Shown one piece after another: positions 27,883 to 37,010 of a stretch of 64,000 nucleotides of DNA. Every line of letters starts with the position of its first letter. The stretch's first letter is position 1. Source of the stretch: Carboxylicivirga longa (lineage in GTDB: Bacteria > Bacteroidota > Bacteroidia > Bacteroidales > Marinilabiliaceae). Below the pieces are notes generated by a model. The model saw only the letters and a list, made by a program, of their open reading frames with translations, was not told the origin of the DNA and made no database searches. Where the stretch lies: positions 62,001 through 126,000 of the forward strand of contig NZ_JBNGOZ010000003.1 of assembly GCF_050589825.1 (NCBI RefSeq), given 5' to 3'. The position numbers and the translations under genes were made by a program.

Positions 27883-28315
27883 TCCTAAAAATTGCAGATG
27901 CCTTTCGATTAAGTTCGTCGTGAACCTTAAGTTAGCTCGAATTGCTATTTTTGAGCATTACAGAACTGAGCAAGAAAGAGCAGGAAATAGCATAACAAAG
28001 CTATCTTTGTTTTTATTTTATTGCTTTTATGTAGGCTAGACGGATTAACCCCACTCAGAAATTTCTGATTCGCTGGGTAGTTTGCATCGACAGAGCCATG
28101 ATATGTGTTAGTATTATACCATTGCGGATGATTGGTTTTGTATGCCTCCAATTGTGCAAGAAAAGGCACTGGACGAGAAGTTTATGGGATTGTGAGAGGC
28201 GCAGGTATGGAATGCATCAGCCCCAATCCGCTGATAGAGCTTTTGTAAAGGATGATAAACTGCGTAAAAATATAAGAAATTAATAAAAAGAACATAGCGA
28301 GAATATTACAACATT
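27883..28315. other. 433-base region without an intact gene, possible decayed coding DNA
   Basis: On the minus strand an open stretch (28169-27945) ends in a signal-peptide-like sequence (KTKIALLCYFLLFLAQFCNAQ) followed by a stop, and its first half reads like part of a soluble protein (LEAYKTNHPQWYNTNTYHG). Neither part makes a plausible whole gene. Otherwise nothing recognisable. Confidence 0.3.
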
Positions 28316-29563
28316 ATGAATTCCGAACAGATTTTTTACATCATAATTGCCATTGTTAGTGGGCAATTTATTTTTGAGCAATGGCTAGATTTTCTAAACC
28401 ATAAACATGTCACTTCTGTAATTCCCAAAGAACTGGAAGGCATTTACGATGAGGAGCAGTACAAAAAACAGCAGAATTACAAAAAAGCCAATTACAGTTT
28501 TGGTTTACTGAGCGATTTAATAAGTTTCCTGATAATGGTGGCTATGCTGGCGTTAGGCGGTTTTGCCTTAATTCATCAATGGGTAATAGCCTTAAGCGGC
28601 AGTGTAATTGTGCAATCGTTGCTATTTTTCGGAATAATTGGATTAGGCTCATCCATCATCAGTTTGCCATTTAGTATCTACGGAACTTTTGTGATTGAGG
28701 AGCGCTTTGGTTTTAATAAAACCTCGGCAAAAACCTTCGTCTTGGATATGTTAAAGTCCATGTTGCTTTCGGTGGCGATTGGCGGACCAATTATGGCACT
28801 AGTTATTTGGTTGTATACTATTGCAGGAGGCTATTTTTGGTTGTATGCCTGGCTGGTCATCAGTGGGTTTACCATATTTATGACCATGTTTTACACCTCT
28901 GTTATTTTGCCTTTATTCAATAAACAAACGCCTTTGGAAGAAGGGGAATTACGCTCAGCCATCGAAGCTTTCTCACATCAGGCCGGCTTTAAGCTCGATA
29001 ATGTGTTTGTGATGGATGGTTCAAAGCGAAGCACCAAGGCCAATGCTTTTTTTAGTGGACTGGGAAGTCGTAAACGCATTGTACTGTACGATACCCTGAT
29101 AAAGGATTTGAGTACCGAAGAGATTGTGGCAGTTTTGGCGCATGAGATAGGGCATTATAAGCTGAAACACACCTTATCGGGAACTATTATTGGGGTTATT
29201 CAAATGGGTATTATCCTGTTTTTATTCGGATTGGTGGTTAGTAATCCTTTGTTGTCAGAAGCTTTGGGTGTTAAGGAGCCTAATTTCCACATAGGATTGT
29301 TGGTATTTGGTATTATGTATTCACCTGTATCATTTATTACGGGTATTTTCATGACGATAATGTCTCGCAAAAATGAATATGCGGCCGATGCTTATGCCAA
29401 TGGCTTTGGATTGGGTGAGGCGCTGATAAGCGGCTTAAAAACCATTTCGTCCAATGCTTTAAGTAACCTGACGCCGCACCCTTTGTATGTCTTTTTTCAT
29501 TATTCGCACCCGCCATTGCTGCAGCGAATTAAAGCGATAAAAGGAAAACAAGAAAGTGCTTAG
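28316..29563 (+). CDS. M48 metalloprotease, CAAX prenyl protease 1 (Ste24)-like
   Basis: 415 residues: N-terminal CAAX-protease extension with several TM helices, zinc motif HEIGHYKLKH near residue 275, the third ligand Glu in NEYAADAYA near 355, and a C-terminal HPLYVFFHYSHPPLLQRI segment typical of Ste24. An integral inner-membrane zinc protease; its bacterial substrates are not known, but quality control is likely. It is monocistronic. Confidence 0.9.
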   Translation: MNSEQIFYIIIAIVSGQFIFEQWLDFLNHKHVTSVIPKELEGIYDEEQYKKQQNYKKANYSFGLLSDLISFLIMVAMLALGGFALIHQWVIALSGSVIVQSLLFFGIIGLGSSIISLPFSIYGTFVIEERFGFNKTSAKTFVLDMLKSMLLSVAIGGPIMALVIWLYTIAGGYFWLYAWLVISGFTIFMTMFYTSVILPLFNKQTPLEEGELRSAIEAFSHQAGFKLDNVFVMDGSKRSTKANAFFSGLGSRKRIVLYDTLIKDLSTEEIVAVLAHEIGHYKLKHTLSGTIIGVIQMGIILFLFGLVVSNPLLSEALGVKEPNFHIGLLVFGIMYSPVSFITGIFMTIMSRKNEYAADAYANGFGLGEALISGLKTISSNALSNLTPHPLYVFFHYSHPPLLQRIKAIKGKQESA

Positions 29564-29605
29564 TTGTCAATGATTATTCAGCTATAATATGAGCATCTCA
29601 AATGA

Positions 29606-29720
29606 ACAGTTTACCGGTTTGCCAGTTTTTCAGTTGATCAGTTTTTTGATTAACCAGATTAACCAGTTCCCCAGTTTCTCAATTTTTCATTTCACCAGTT
29701 TTTCAACTCATAAACTCATC
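29606..29720. repeat. Degenerate pyrimidine-rich short repeats before cinA
   Basis: Imperfect copies of a CCAGTTTTTCA-like unit: GCCAGTTTTTCAG, GATCAGTTTTTTGA, AACCAGTTCCCCAG, CACCAGTTTTTCAA and similar. They fill most of the 162-base gap and end at the cinA start. Confidence 0.6.
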
Positions 29721-29725
29721 AAAAA

Positions 29726-30964
29726 ATGCATGTAGAAATAATCACCATAGGCAACGAATTATTAATCGGTCAGGTGGTGGATACCAACTCGGCCTGGATG
29801 GGGCAGCAACTTAACGATGCCGGCTTTGATGTGTTGCGTATCACCTCCATACAAGATACGGCAGCGGCCATTGAAAGGGCGCTTAATGAAGCCTTGGAAC
29901 GTGTGGATATTGTGCTACTGACCGGTGGTTTAGGTCCCACCAAAGATGACATCACCAAGCAGACGCTGGCCCGCATATTTGATTCGCCTTTGGTGTTTCA
30001 TCAGGGCGCGTACGATAACATGGCCACCTATTTGAAGGGACGGGTGAAAGGCATTAATAAGCTGAATGAAGGACAGGCCTATGTGCCGGCCTGTTGCGAG
30101 GTAATCAATAATCCGGTAGGTACTGCTCCGGTGATGTGGTTTAATCGTCCCGGTAAAGTGGTCGTATCTATGCCGGGTGTGCCCATTGAAATGAAGACAG
30201 CCATGCGTGAGGCGGTGTTGCCACGGCTTAAAAAGAGCTATCACACGGGGCATATCATCCATAAAACCATACAAGTGTTTAATGTGCCCGAAGCGGTGCT
30301 GGCCGAGCAGCTGGCGGATTGGGAGGAGAGCATACCCGATTATATTTCACTGGCTTATTTGCCCAATCCGGGTAAAATAAGGTTGCGGTTGAGTGCCAAA
30401 ACTCATGATCGTGAGCTGGCGCTACGCGATTTGGATAAGCTCACGGCATCCTTGCATGCCCTTGTGGGGCAACATATCTATGCAGAGGAGGACAAGCCGG
30501 TGCATGAGTTACTGGGCACATTGCTAAAAGAAAAGGGTCAAAGCATTGCGGTGGCCGAAAGTTGTACGGGGGGTAATATGGCACACCTGATCACTATGGT
30601 TGCTGGTAGCTCGGCTTATTTTAAGGGCGGCGTGGTGGCCTACGACAATTCGATTAAAGAAAAGGTTTTAGGTGTTCAACCAGATGTGCTGGAAAAGTAC
30701 GGAGCCGTGAGTCAGGAAGTGGTAAGGCAGATGGCTGAAGGTGGTCGGCGTTTAATGAATACCGATTACGCCATTGCCACCTCGGGCATCGCCGGGCCGG
30801 ATGGGGGTACAAAGGAGAAGCCTGTGGGCACCGTATGGATTGCCATCGCGGGCGATTTTGGGGTGCGCAGCCAATGCTTTAATTTCGGCAAAATGCGCGC
30901 GCGCAACATACAGCGAGCTTCGGAGGCGGGTATGATCATGTTGCTGCAGGAGTTGAAGGTTTAG
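29726..30964 (+). CDS. cinA: CinA-family nicotinamide-nucleotide amidase / competence-damage protein
   Basis: 412 residues: N-terminal molybdopterin-binding-like domain (EIITIGNELLIGQVVDTNSAW, LLTGGLGPTKDDITKQ) and C-terminal amidase domain with VAESCTGG (near 275) and IATSGIAGPDGGTKEKPVGTV. The C-terminal domain deamidates NMN in NAD recycling; the N-terminal domain is a pyrophosphatase in studied members. Full length. Confidence 0.93.
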   Translation: MHVEIITIGNELLIGQVVDTNSAWMGQQLNDAGFDVLRITSIQDTAAAIERALNEALERVDIVLLTGGLGPTKDDITKQTLARIFDSPLVFHQGAYDNMATYLKGRVKGINKLNEGQAYVPACCEVINNPVGTAPVMWFNRPGKVVVSMPGVPIEMKTAMREAVLPRLKKSYHTGHIIHKTIQVFNVPEAVLAEQLADWEESIPDYISLAYLPNPGKIRLRLSAKTHDRELALRDLDKLTASLHALVGQHIYAEEDKPVHELLGTLLKEKGQSIAVAESCTGGNMAHLITMVAGSSAYFKGGVVAYDNSIKEKVLGVQPDVLEKYGAVSQEVVRQMAEGGRRLMNTDYAIATSGIAGPDGGTKEKPVGTVWIAIAGDFGVRSQCFNFGKMRARNIQRASEAGMIMLLQELKV

Positions 30965-31043
30965 TGCCCGAAAGTAACGATTCTCTCTTTACAAGCTGCT
31001 CATAAAGACACGTTCCCTTTACCGCAGCTAAGTTATTTTTACT

Positions 31044-31051
31044 TAACTTTG
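31044..31051 (+). promoter_or_regulatory. Candidate -7 box (TAACTTTG) upstream of rpmB
   Basis: Exact TAnnTTTG match 161 bases before rpmB; a second looser match (TATTTTG, 31163-31169, with TTTG at 31138-31141) lies closer and may be the main start. Confidence 0.3.
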
Positions 31052-31211
31052 AGTGCAATAATGGAGAATTCATTTTTAGGGAGTTTACAATAATTTAAAA
31101 GAAAAATGAAAAAACACGTTAATTATCCTGTTAGGTATTTGTAAAATCCGATAAAAATGCCGTATTTTGCGCTCTGTTTGAAAAATGTATCCGAAAAAAA
31201 ACTGTTGAGCG

Positions 31212-31454
31212 ATGTCAAGAGTATGTCAAATAACTGGTAAGTCATTCATGGTGGGAAACAATGTTTCTCACTCAAAGAGAAGAACCAAGAAAAGATTCGA
31301 TATTAATCTTTTCAAAAAGAAATTCTATTTGCCCGAGGAAGATCGTTGGGTAAACCTAAGAGTATCAGCTGCAGGATTGCGTATGATCAACAAAGTTGGT
31401 CTTTTGGGCGCCCTGAAGCAGGCAAAAGAAAAAGGATTTATTGCTAACTATTAA
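31212..31454 (+). CDS. rpmB: 50S ribosomal protein L28
   Basis: 80 residues; MSRVCQITGKSFMVGNNVSHSKRRTKKRF is characteristic of L28. First gene of the rpmB-rpmG-DUF4295 cluster, 12 bases before rpmG. Confidence 0.97.
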   Translation: MSRVCQITGKSFMVGNNVSHSKRRTKKRFDINLFKKKFYLPEEDRWVNLRVSAAGLRMINKVGLLGALKQAKEKGFIANY

Positions 31455-31466
31455 TAAGGAGTAGAA

Positions 31467-31655
31467 ATGGCAAAGAAAGCAAAAGGTAATCGCGTTCAGG
31501 TTATTTTGGAGTGTACTGAGCACAAAGAAAGCGGACAACCAGGAACTAGCCGATACATTACCGTAAAAAACAGAAAAAATACTCCTGATCGCATGGAGTT
31601 GAAAAAGTATAATCCGATTTTGAAGCGTGTTACTTTACACCGCGAAATCAAATAA
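31467..31655 (+). CDS. rpmG: 50S ribosomal protein L33
   Basis: 62 residues; contains SRYITVKNRKNTPDRMELKKYNP, the L33 core. It lacks the zinc-ligand CXXC pairs, so it is the zinc-free form. Part of the L28-L33 operon. Confidence 0.97.
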   Translation: MAKKAKGNRVQVILECTEHKESGQPGTSRYITVKNRKNTPDRMELKKYNPILKRVTLHREIK

Positions 31656-31667
31656 AACTGATTAACC

Positions 31668-31820
31668 ATGGCAAAGAAAGCAGTAGCATCCTTGCAAAAA
31701 GGTGAAGGTAAAGGTCACACTAAAGTGATCAAGATGGTAAAGTCGCCTAAGACCGGTGCGTATTCGTTCCGCGAGGAGATTGTAACCAACGATATGACAA
31801 AAGAATTTTTCAAGAAATAA
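31668..31820 (+). CDS. DUF4295 small basic protein
   Basis: 50 residues (MAKKAVASLQKGEGKGHTKV...), Lys-rich, starting 12 bases after rpmG. DUF4295 is a Bacteroidota-specific family nearly always found after rpmG. Likely a ribosome-associated factor; function not known. It supports the phylum assignment. Confidence 0.92.
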   Translation: MAKKAVASLQKGEGKGHTKVIKMVKSPKTGAYSFREEIVTNDMTKEFFKK

Positions 31821-31843
31821 TTTTTTGAAAAAATACTTATAAG

Positions 31844-31875
31844 AAAAGCTTCCTTGTTCTCAAGGAGGCTTTTTT
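31844..31875 (+). terminator. Terminator after the ribosomal protein cluster
   Basis: Stem of AAAAGC-T-TCCTTG and CAAGGA-G-GCTTTT with a TTCT loop and a T-run. It lies between DUF4295 and ftsY, so ftsY may need its own start or read-through. Confidence 0.75.
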
Positions 31876-31918
31876 ATTGAAGTATTTTATATCTTTAGCG
31901 CTTAAATGTAAATGTAAT

Positions 31919-32869
31919 ATGGGTTTATTCGGGAGCTTTACAAAAGCCAAGAAGGAAAGTCTGGATAAAGGACTGGCCAAAACAAAGGAGAGTGTACTTA
32001 AAAAGCTGACCAGGGCCGTTGTAGGTAAAACAAAGGTAGATGATGATGTGCTGGATGAATTGGAAGAGGTGCTGATCACTTCCGATGTGGGGGTGGATAC
32101 CACCTTAAAAATTATCGAGCGCATTGAGTCACGGGTGGCCAAAGATAAGTTTTTAAGTACCTCAGAGCTTAATGATATTCTTCGTGAAGAAATCGCACAG
32201 TTATTGGCCGAGAATCAATCGGACGATGTGAGCCAGTTTGAGTTACCCAAGAATGAGTATCCCTATGTAATTATGGTGGTGGGTGTTAACGGTGTTGGCA
32301 AAACAACCACCATTGGTAAGTTGGCCAATAAGTTTAAGCAAGCAGGCAAAAAAGTGGTGCTGGGTGCCGCCGATACCTTTCGGGCGGCTGCCATCGATCA
32401 GTTGGTAGTTTGGGCCGATCGTGTGGATGTGCCCATCGTAAAGCAGAGCATGGGCTCTGATCCTGCATCAGTGGCTTTCGATACCCTGGAATCGGCTAAG
32501 CGACAGGGTGCCGACGTGGTCATTATTGATACGGCCGGTCGTTTGCACAATAAAGTAAACCTGATGAGTGAGCTTACCAAGGTGAAGCGTGTGATGCAAA
32601 AAATTGTACCGGATGCCCCCAATGAGGTGCTGTTGGTGCTGGATGGCTCCACCGGGCAGAATGCCTTTGAGCAGGCTAAGCAGTTTACCAAGGCCACTGA
32701 AGTGTCCGCACTGGCCATTACCAAGCTCGATGGTACCGCTAAAGGTGGCGTGGTTATCGGTGTATCCGATCAGTTTAGTATACCCGTTAAATACATTGGT
32801 ATTGGCGAGGGAATTGATGACTTACAGGTCTTCGACCGCAATGAGTTTGTAGATTCACTGTTTAAATAA
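31919..32869 (+). CDS. ftsY: Signal recognition particle receptor FtsY
   Basis: 316 residues from ATG at 31919 (MGLFGSFTKAKKESL). Short N domain without a long acidic A domain, then SRP-GTPase motifs: GVNGVGKTTTIGKLA, DTFRAAA, DTAGRLHNK, TKLDGTAKGG. It docks SRP-ribosome complexes at the membrane for co-translational insertion. Upstream in-frame codons lack a suitable start. Confidence 0.97.
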   Translation: MGLFGSFTKAKKESLDKGLAKTKESVLKKLTRAVVGKTKVDDDVLDELEEVLITSDVGVDTTLKIIERIESRVAKDKFLSTSELNDILREEIAQLLAENQSDDVSQFELPKNEYPYVIMVVGVNGVGKTTTIGKLANKFKQAGKKVVLGAADTFRAAAIDQLVVWADRVDVPIVKQSMGSDPASVAFDTLESAKRQGADVVIIDTAGRLHNKVNLMSELTKVKRVMQKIVPDAPNEVLLVLDGSTGQNAFEQAKQFTKATEVSALAITKLDGTAKGGVVIGVSDQFSIPVKYIGIGEGIDDLQVFDRNEFVDSLFK

Positions 32870-33024
32870 TCATCGTGCCTGATTTGAACATTGTGTTCAT
32901 TCAGCGCTTTTAATAGAGGATGCCACCTTTACGTGCTGAGGGCTGTGGAGGTGGCTTGTTTATGTTGTAGCTATATTAACCCGTAATGCTTCAACCAATT
33001 ACGAATTAATGTAAGAAATAAAAT

Positions 33025-34338
33025 ATGTCAGTGCGCAAAGGAAAGAAAGTGGATGTGGTAACCCTTGGTTGCTCAAAGAATTTGGTGGATAGTGAGTTTT
33101 TAATCCGTCAGTTTAAGGCCAATGGGATAGCGGTAGCACACGACCCTGAAACGCCCGAAGGAGAGGTGGCCATTATCAATACCTGTGGTTTTATAGCCGA
33201 TGCCAAAGAAGAGTCCATCGATACCATCCTGGCTTTTGCAGAAGCTAAAAAGCGGGGCGACATCAAGCAGCTCTATGTGATGGGCTGTCTGTCGGAACGC
33301 TATCCGGGTCAGCTAAAGAGTGAACTGCCTGAAGTGGATAAGTTTTATGGTAAGTTCGACTGGAAAGACATTGTGAGCGAGATCGGTGCCACCTATCGCC
33401 GCGATTTAATGAATGAGCGCTCGCTGACAACACCTAATCACTATGCTTATCTGAAAATATCGGAAGGCTGTAATCGAACCTGTAGCTACTGTGCCATTCC
33501 CATTATTACGGGTAAGCATGTAAGCCGCCCCATGGATGATTTGTTGGACGAGGCGCGCCGTTTGCGCGATACCGGTGTGAAGGAGTTACAGGTAATTGCC
33601 CAGGATTTGTCTTTCTATGGTTACGATTTGTATAAGCGCTATAAATTGCCGCATCTGGTAGATGAGCTGGCAAAGATCGATGGTATCGATTGGATACGCT
33701 TGCATTATGCCTATCCGGCGGGTTTTCCCATGGATGTGCTGAAAGTAATGAACGATAATCCTAAGGTTTGTAACTACTTGGATATTGCCTTGCAGCACAT
33801 AAGCGATCCGATGCTGGAACGCATGCGACGAGGGGTACGTAAAAATCAGACCTATCGTCTGATAGAAGAAATGCGCAAGCAGGTGCCCGATATTCATTTG
33901 CGTACCACTTTCATTACGGGTCATCCGGGCGAAACAGAGCAGGATTTCTCAGAGTTAGAGCAATTTGTGCGCGATGCCCGGTTTGAGCGTTTGGGTGTCT
34001 TTCCTTATTCACACGAAGACGACACCTATGCTCATAAGAAATACCAGGATGATGTGCCGGATGAACTTAAGCAGGAACGTGCTGAGCGAATCATGGAAAT
34101 TCAAAATAGTATAGCCAAGGAAATAAATGCCGAAAAAGTTGGGAAAACCCTCAAGGTAATGATTGATAGGGAAGAAGGTGATTATTTTATTGGCCGCACT
34201 GAGTACGACTCACCGGAAGTAGATCAGGAGGTGTTGTTGCATAAGGATGAAAATGAAGCTTTAACTCCGGGTGACTTTTATCCGGTTGAAATTACGGGGT
34301 CGGAAGATTATGATTTATTTGGTATAGCCCGTAAGTAA
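33025..34338 (+). CDS. rimO: Ribosomal protein S12 methylthiotransferase RimO
   Basis: 437 residues: N-terminal UPF0004 domain with cysteines in TLGCSKN, NTCGF and GCLSERY (second 4Fe-4S cluster), radical SAM motif C149-NRT-C-SY-C156, and a C-terminal TRAM domain. It methylthiolates an aspartate of ribosomal protein S12. Terminated by a strong hairpin. Confidence 0.96.
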   Translation: MSVRKGKKVDVVTLGCSKNLVDSEFLIRQFKANGIAVAHDPETPEGEVAIINTCGFIADAKEESIDTILAFAEAKKRGDIKQLYVMGCLSERYPGQLKSELPEVDKFYGKFDWKDIVSEIGATYRRDLMNERSLTTPNHYAYLKISEGCNRTCSYCAIPIITGKHVSRPMDDLLDEARRLRDTGVKELQVIAQDLSFYGYDLYKRYKLPHLVDELAKIDGIDWIRLHYAYPAGFPMDVLKVMNDNPKVCNYLDIALQHISDPMLERMRRGVRKNQTYRLIEEMRKQVPDIHLRTTFITGHPGETEQDFSELEQFVRDARFERLGVFPYSHEDDTYAHKKYQDDVPDELKQERAERIMEIQNSIAKEINAEKVGKTLKVMIDREEGDYFIGRTEYDSPEVDQEVLLHKDENEALTPGDFYPVEITGSEDYDLFGIARK

Positions 34339-34357
34339 GGCTTGCAATAATATATAT

Positions 34358-34400
34358 AAACGCCAATCAGGTTCCATTTACAGGTGCAAGATTGGCGTTT
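34358..34400 (+). terminator. Terminator after rimO
   Basis: AAACGCCAATC (34358-34368) pairs perfectly with GATTGGCGTTT (34390-34400), followed by TTTTC. Confidence 0.85.
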
Positions 34401-34568
34401 TTTCGTTCGTGGAATGTAGTTTTTATGTGTTTAACTTTATTTTGCAAATATTAAACAAATGTAGTCTGCTTTAATCCGCAAACGTGTTATATTCGCTTCT
34501 GTAAGAATTATACGATGCATAGCTAAAGGTTTATTTTTCAACATTTAATGCTTAAAAAATAAAAATGT

Positions 34569-34979
34569 ATGGGACGAATCAATGTCTTAATGACTAAAAA
34601 AATTAAAGAGGCCATTGAGGAAGAGCCGACGAGGGCTCAGGAAATTATTGATGCAGAAGTAAATTTGGGGATTTGTGTGACCGATGAGAAAGGTGATTAC
34701 ACCTATGTAAATCAGCGATATAACGAAATTTATGGCTATGCCGAGGGCGAGCTTGAGGGACAAAGTTTTATGTTGGTTGTTCCACCCGAGAACCACGCTC
34801 AGCTCAAAACCGCTCACGATATGTTTATTAAAAATGAATACGAGATTGTTCGTTACTGGGAAGTTGTAAAAAAGGGTGGAGAGCGCATTCAGGTGCAGGC
34901 TGCAGCAGCTTTTTTTAATAATATATTCGGCAGTAACGGAAAGGGTAGAAAAGTTACTTTTGTTTATTACGATGCTTAG
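34569..34979 (+). CDS. Stand-alone PAS-domain protein
   Basis: 136 residues: one PAS fold (GICVTDEKGDYTYVNQRYNEIYGYAEGELEGQSF...), with no output domain and no TM segment. The upstream ATG at 34565 is out of frame. It likely acts as a cytoplasmic sensor partner. Terminated by its own hairpin and followed by a chemoreceptor gene. Ligand unknown. Confidence 0.8.
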   Translation: MGRINVLMTKKIKEAIEEEPTRAQEIIDAEVNLGICVTDEKGDYTYVNQRYNEIYGYAEGELEGQSFMLVVPPENHAQLKTAHDMFIKNEYEIVRYWEVVKKGGERIQVQAAAAFFNNIFGSNGKGRKVTFVYYDA

Positions 34980-35029
34980 GTTTCATTTATAACGGAAATC
35001 ATCGTTTAAAAGCATTTGCATAATAAGAG

Positions 35030-35064
35030 GCACGTGAAGATTTTTCGCGTGCTTTTGTTTTTTT
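35030..35064 (+). terminator. Terminator after the PAS gene
   Basis: GCACGTGAA (35030-35038) with TTCGCGTGC (35044-35052), one T-G mismatch, then TTTTGTTTTTTT. Confidence 0.75.
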
Positions 35065-35194
35065 AGTCCAGCCCTTCACCTGCCTAAAAAGGCTGCGATT
35101 AACGATTTTTCAATTCATTCGTGTAACCCTTCATTACAGGGTGCGTAGGCGTTTGAGATTGGATTATACTATTACTAATTTAGGAAAATATAGG

Positions 35195-36694
35195 ATGAAG
35201 TTGAGCTTTAAAAGCCGCCTGTTGCTATTGGTGGTAACCAGTGTGGGTGTGCTAATGGTTATGATGGTGTTGAGTATCAATAGTCTGATGCGTTTAGATA
35301 CGGATTTCCAGACCATGAAAGATACGCAGATAAATGGTAACGTTGCAGTGCTGAAGATTACGGCCAACATGAATTATATCAGTCGTTTATCTCGCAATAT
35401 GATGCTGGGCAGCGATTACGATAGTGATTATCAGAAGCTGGAAGATCGTATTAAGCAGATTGAAGAGGGCTTTATGACCCTGGAAGCTTCACTATCCGGA
35501 AAGGAAGAAACTGCCTTGTTTGATGACGCAAAAACGGCAGCATTAGCCTTTGTTTATGGGGCGCGCGATATTGCCGATCAGCTAAAAGCGTTGCCGCCGG
35601 CGGACAGATATTCCTTCTACACACAATATACCGAGCAGACTACAGATCTAGCCAATGCCTCGCGTCAACACTTTAATGCCCTAAGTCGCCTGATAGAAGA
35701 AAGTTTTAAAACGGGCATGGCAGCCTATGCCCACCGTATTACCCTGATGAAGCGGGTGCTTTTTATCGTTTCACTGGTGGCGGCTGCGTTTTTAATTGTG
35801 TTTGGTATTTTCTTTTCGCGTTCTATGCTCCGCTTGTTGGGTATTGATCCCTATGAACTATCGGCCATTGCCGGTAGCATATCTCAGGGTGATTTAAGGA
35901 GGCAAAAACAGGATAAAATAGTGAGCAACAGTGTGCAGGATTTCATTATTACCATGCAAGATCGATTGAACAAGGTAATTCAAAAAATTGTTGACTCTGC
36001 CAATAACGTTCATCAGGGTAGTCAGAATGTTAATGGCTCATCGCAAGATTTGAATGAAGGAGCCAACGAACAGGCTGCCGCCGCCGAAGAGATTTCATCG
36101 TCTATTGAGGAGATGTTGGCCAATATTGAGCAAAATACAGCAAACGCTAAGCTCGTAGAGGCAGCTACAAAAGAAGTGGAGCAGGGGATAATTGCCGTGA
36201 AAGAGAAAACTGTGAAGACCACCGAAGCAAATAGGTTGATCGTGGATAAAATAGCCATTATTAATGATATTGCCATGCAAACAAATATATTGGCCCTGAA
36301 TGCATCGGTAGAGGCAGCCCGTGCCGGCGAACATGGTAAGGGCTTTGCTGTAGTAGCCGGCGAAGTGCGTAAGCTGGCCGAGGTAAGTAAGGAGTCGGCC
36401 GACGAGATTACTCAATTGAGTAATGACAGTCTGGAGCAGGCTGAGGAGGCAGTTAGTCAAATAGAAATGATACTGCCGGGTGTGAACGAAACTACCAATA
36501 TGGCCATGGAGATTGCGGCAGCCAGCAGTGAGCAAATGCATGAAGCTAACCAGGTGAGTACTGCCATTACGCAGATGAATGCCGTGGCGCAACAAAATGC
36601 AGCAGCCAGCGAGGAATTGGCTTCTCATGCGGATGACTTGGCCGGTCAGGCTGACGAATTGAATCAGGTGGTGGCTCAGTTTATCCTTGATTAA
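35195..36694 (+). CDS. Methyl-accepting chemotaxis protein
   Basis: 499 residues from ATG at 35195 (MKLSFKSR). TM1 (about 10-30), a periplasmic four-helix-bundle sensor domain, TM2 (about 188-212), then a cytoplasmic signalling domain with the conserved tip (DIAMQTNILALNASVEAARAGEHGKGFAVVAGEVRKLA). No HAMP residues stand out clearly after TM2. No cheA/cheW is in the window, so its signalling partners lie elsewhere. The expected coiled-coil cytoplasmic repeats are intact. Confidence 0.93.
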   Translation: MKLSFKSRLLLLVVTSVGVLMVMMVLSINSLMRLDTDFQTMKDTQINGNVAVLKITANMNYISRLSRNMMLGSDYDSDYQKLEDRIKQIEEGFMTLEASLSGKEETALFDDAKTAALAFVYGARDIADQLKALPPADRYSFYTQYTEQTTDLANASRQHFNALSRLIEESFKTGMAAYAHRITLMKRVLFIVSLVAAAFLIVFGIFFSRSMLRLLGIDPYELSAIAGSISQGDLRRQKQDKIVSNSVQDFIITMQDRLNKVIQKIVDSANNVHQGSQNVNGSSQDLNEGANEQAAAAEEISSSIEEMLANIEQNTANAKLVEAATKEVEQGIIAVKEKTVKTTEANRLIVDKIAIINDIAMQTNILALNASVEAARAGEHGKGFAVVAGEVRKLAEVSKESADEITQLSNDSLEQAEEAVSQIEMILPGVNETTNMAMEIAAASSEQMHEANQVSTAITQMNAVAQQNAAASEELASHADDLAGQADELNQVVAQFILD

Positions 36695-36842
36695 GCGTGA
36701 GCTTAGGCCTGATTCTGTGAATGCTTCTTGAATAAAATAGGAGGCGCTGAATGATCATGTCGATCGTTTATGAGCTAATGTGTCCTATTAACTTATCCTC
36801 TTCGAGGATGCGATCTTCATATGGGTGAAAGTTAAAAATAAC

Positions 36843-36876
36843 AGGGTTCAGCTCAATTTGAGTTGGACCCTTTTTC
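36843..36876 (+). terminator. Terminator after the chemoreceptor gene
   Basis: AGGGTTCAGCTCAA pairs with TTGAGTTGGACCCT (G-T wobbles allowed), followed by TTTTTC. Confidence 0.65.
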
Positions 36877-36936
36877 TTGCTATCCATCCTATGCCTGGCG
36901 TAATTTCAGCTAAATACCTGATCCTTCCGTAATTAT

Positions 36937-36961
36937 TAATTTATTGCATTGCAATAAATTA
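36937..36961. promoter_or_regulatory. 25-base palindrome upstream of the S9 peptidase gene
   Basis: Arms TAATTTATTGCA (36937-36948) and TGCAATAAATTA (36950-36961) around T36949, perfect over 12 bases. It lies 49 bases before the ATG at 37011, a typical operator position. Confidence 0.45.
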
Positions 36962-37010
36962 TAATTATTCGTATTTTTCGGTAACAAGAATACTTTAAAT
37001 TCTATTTTCC

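Larger units (their letters stand above)
36695..37010. other. 316-base intergenic region
   Basis: It holds a weak hairpin ATCCTC-TTC-GAGGAT (36795-36809), a terminator-like hairpin at 36843-36871 followed by a T-run, and the palindrome at 36937-36961. No ORF with coding character. Confidence 0.6.

Noticed and set aside
36095..36628. 177-residue antisense open frame over the chemoreceptor
   Set aside because: It lies on the repetitive cytoplasmic domain of the receptor in the other strand and lacks coding character.
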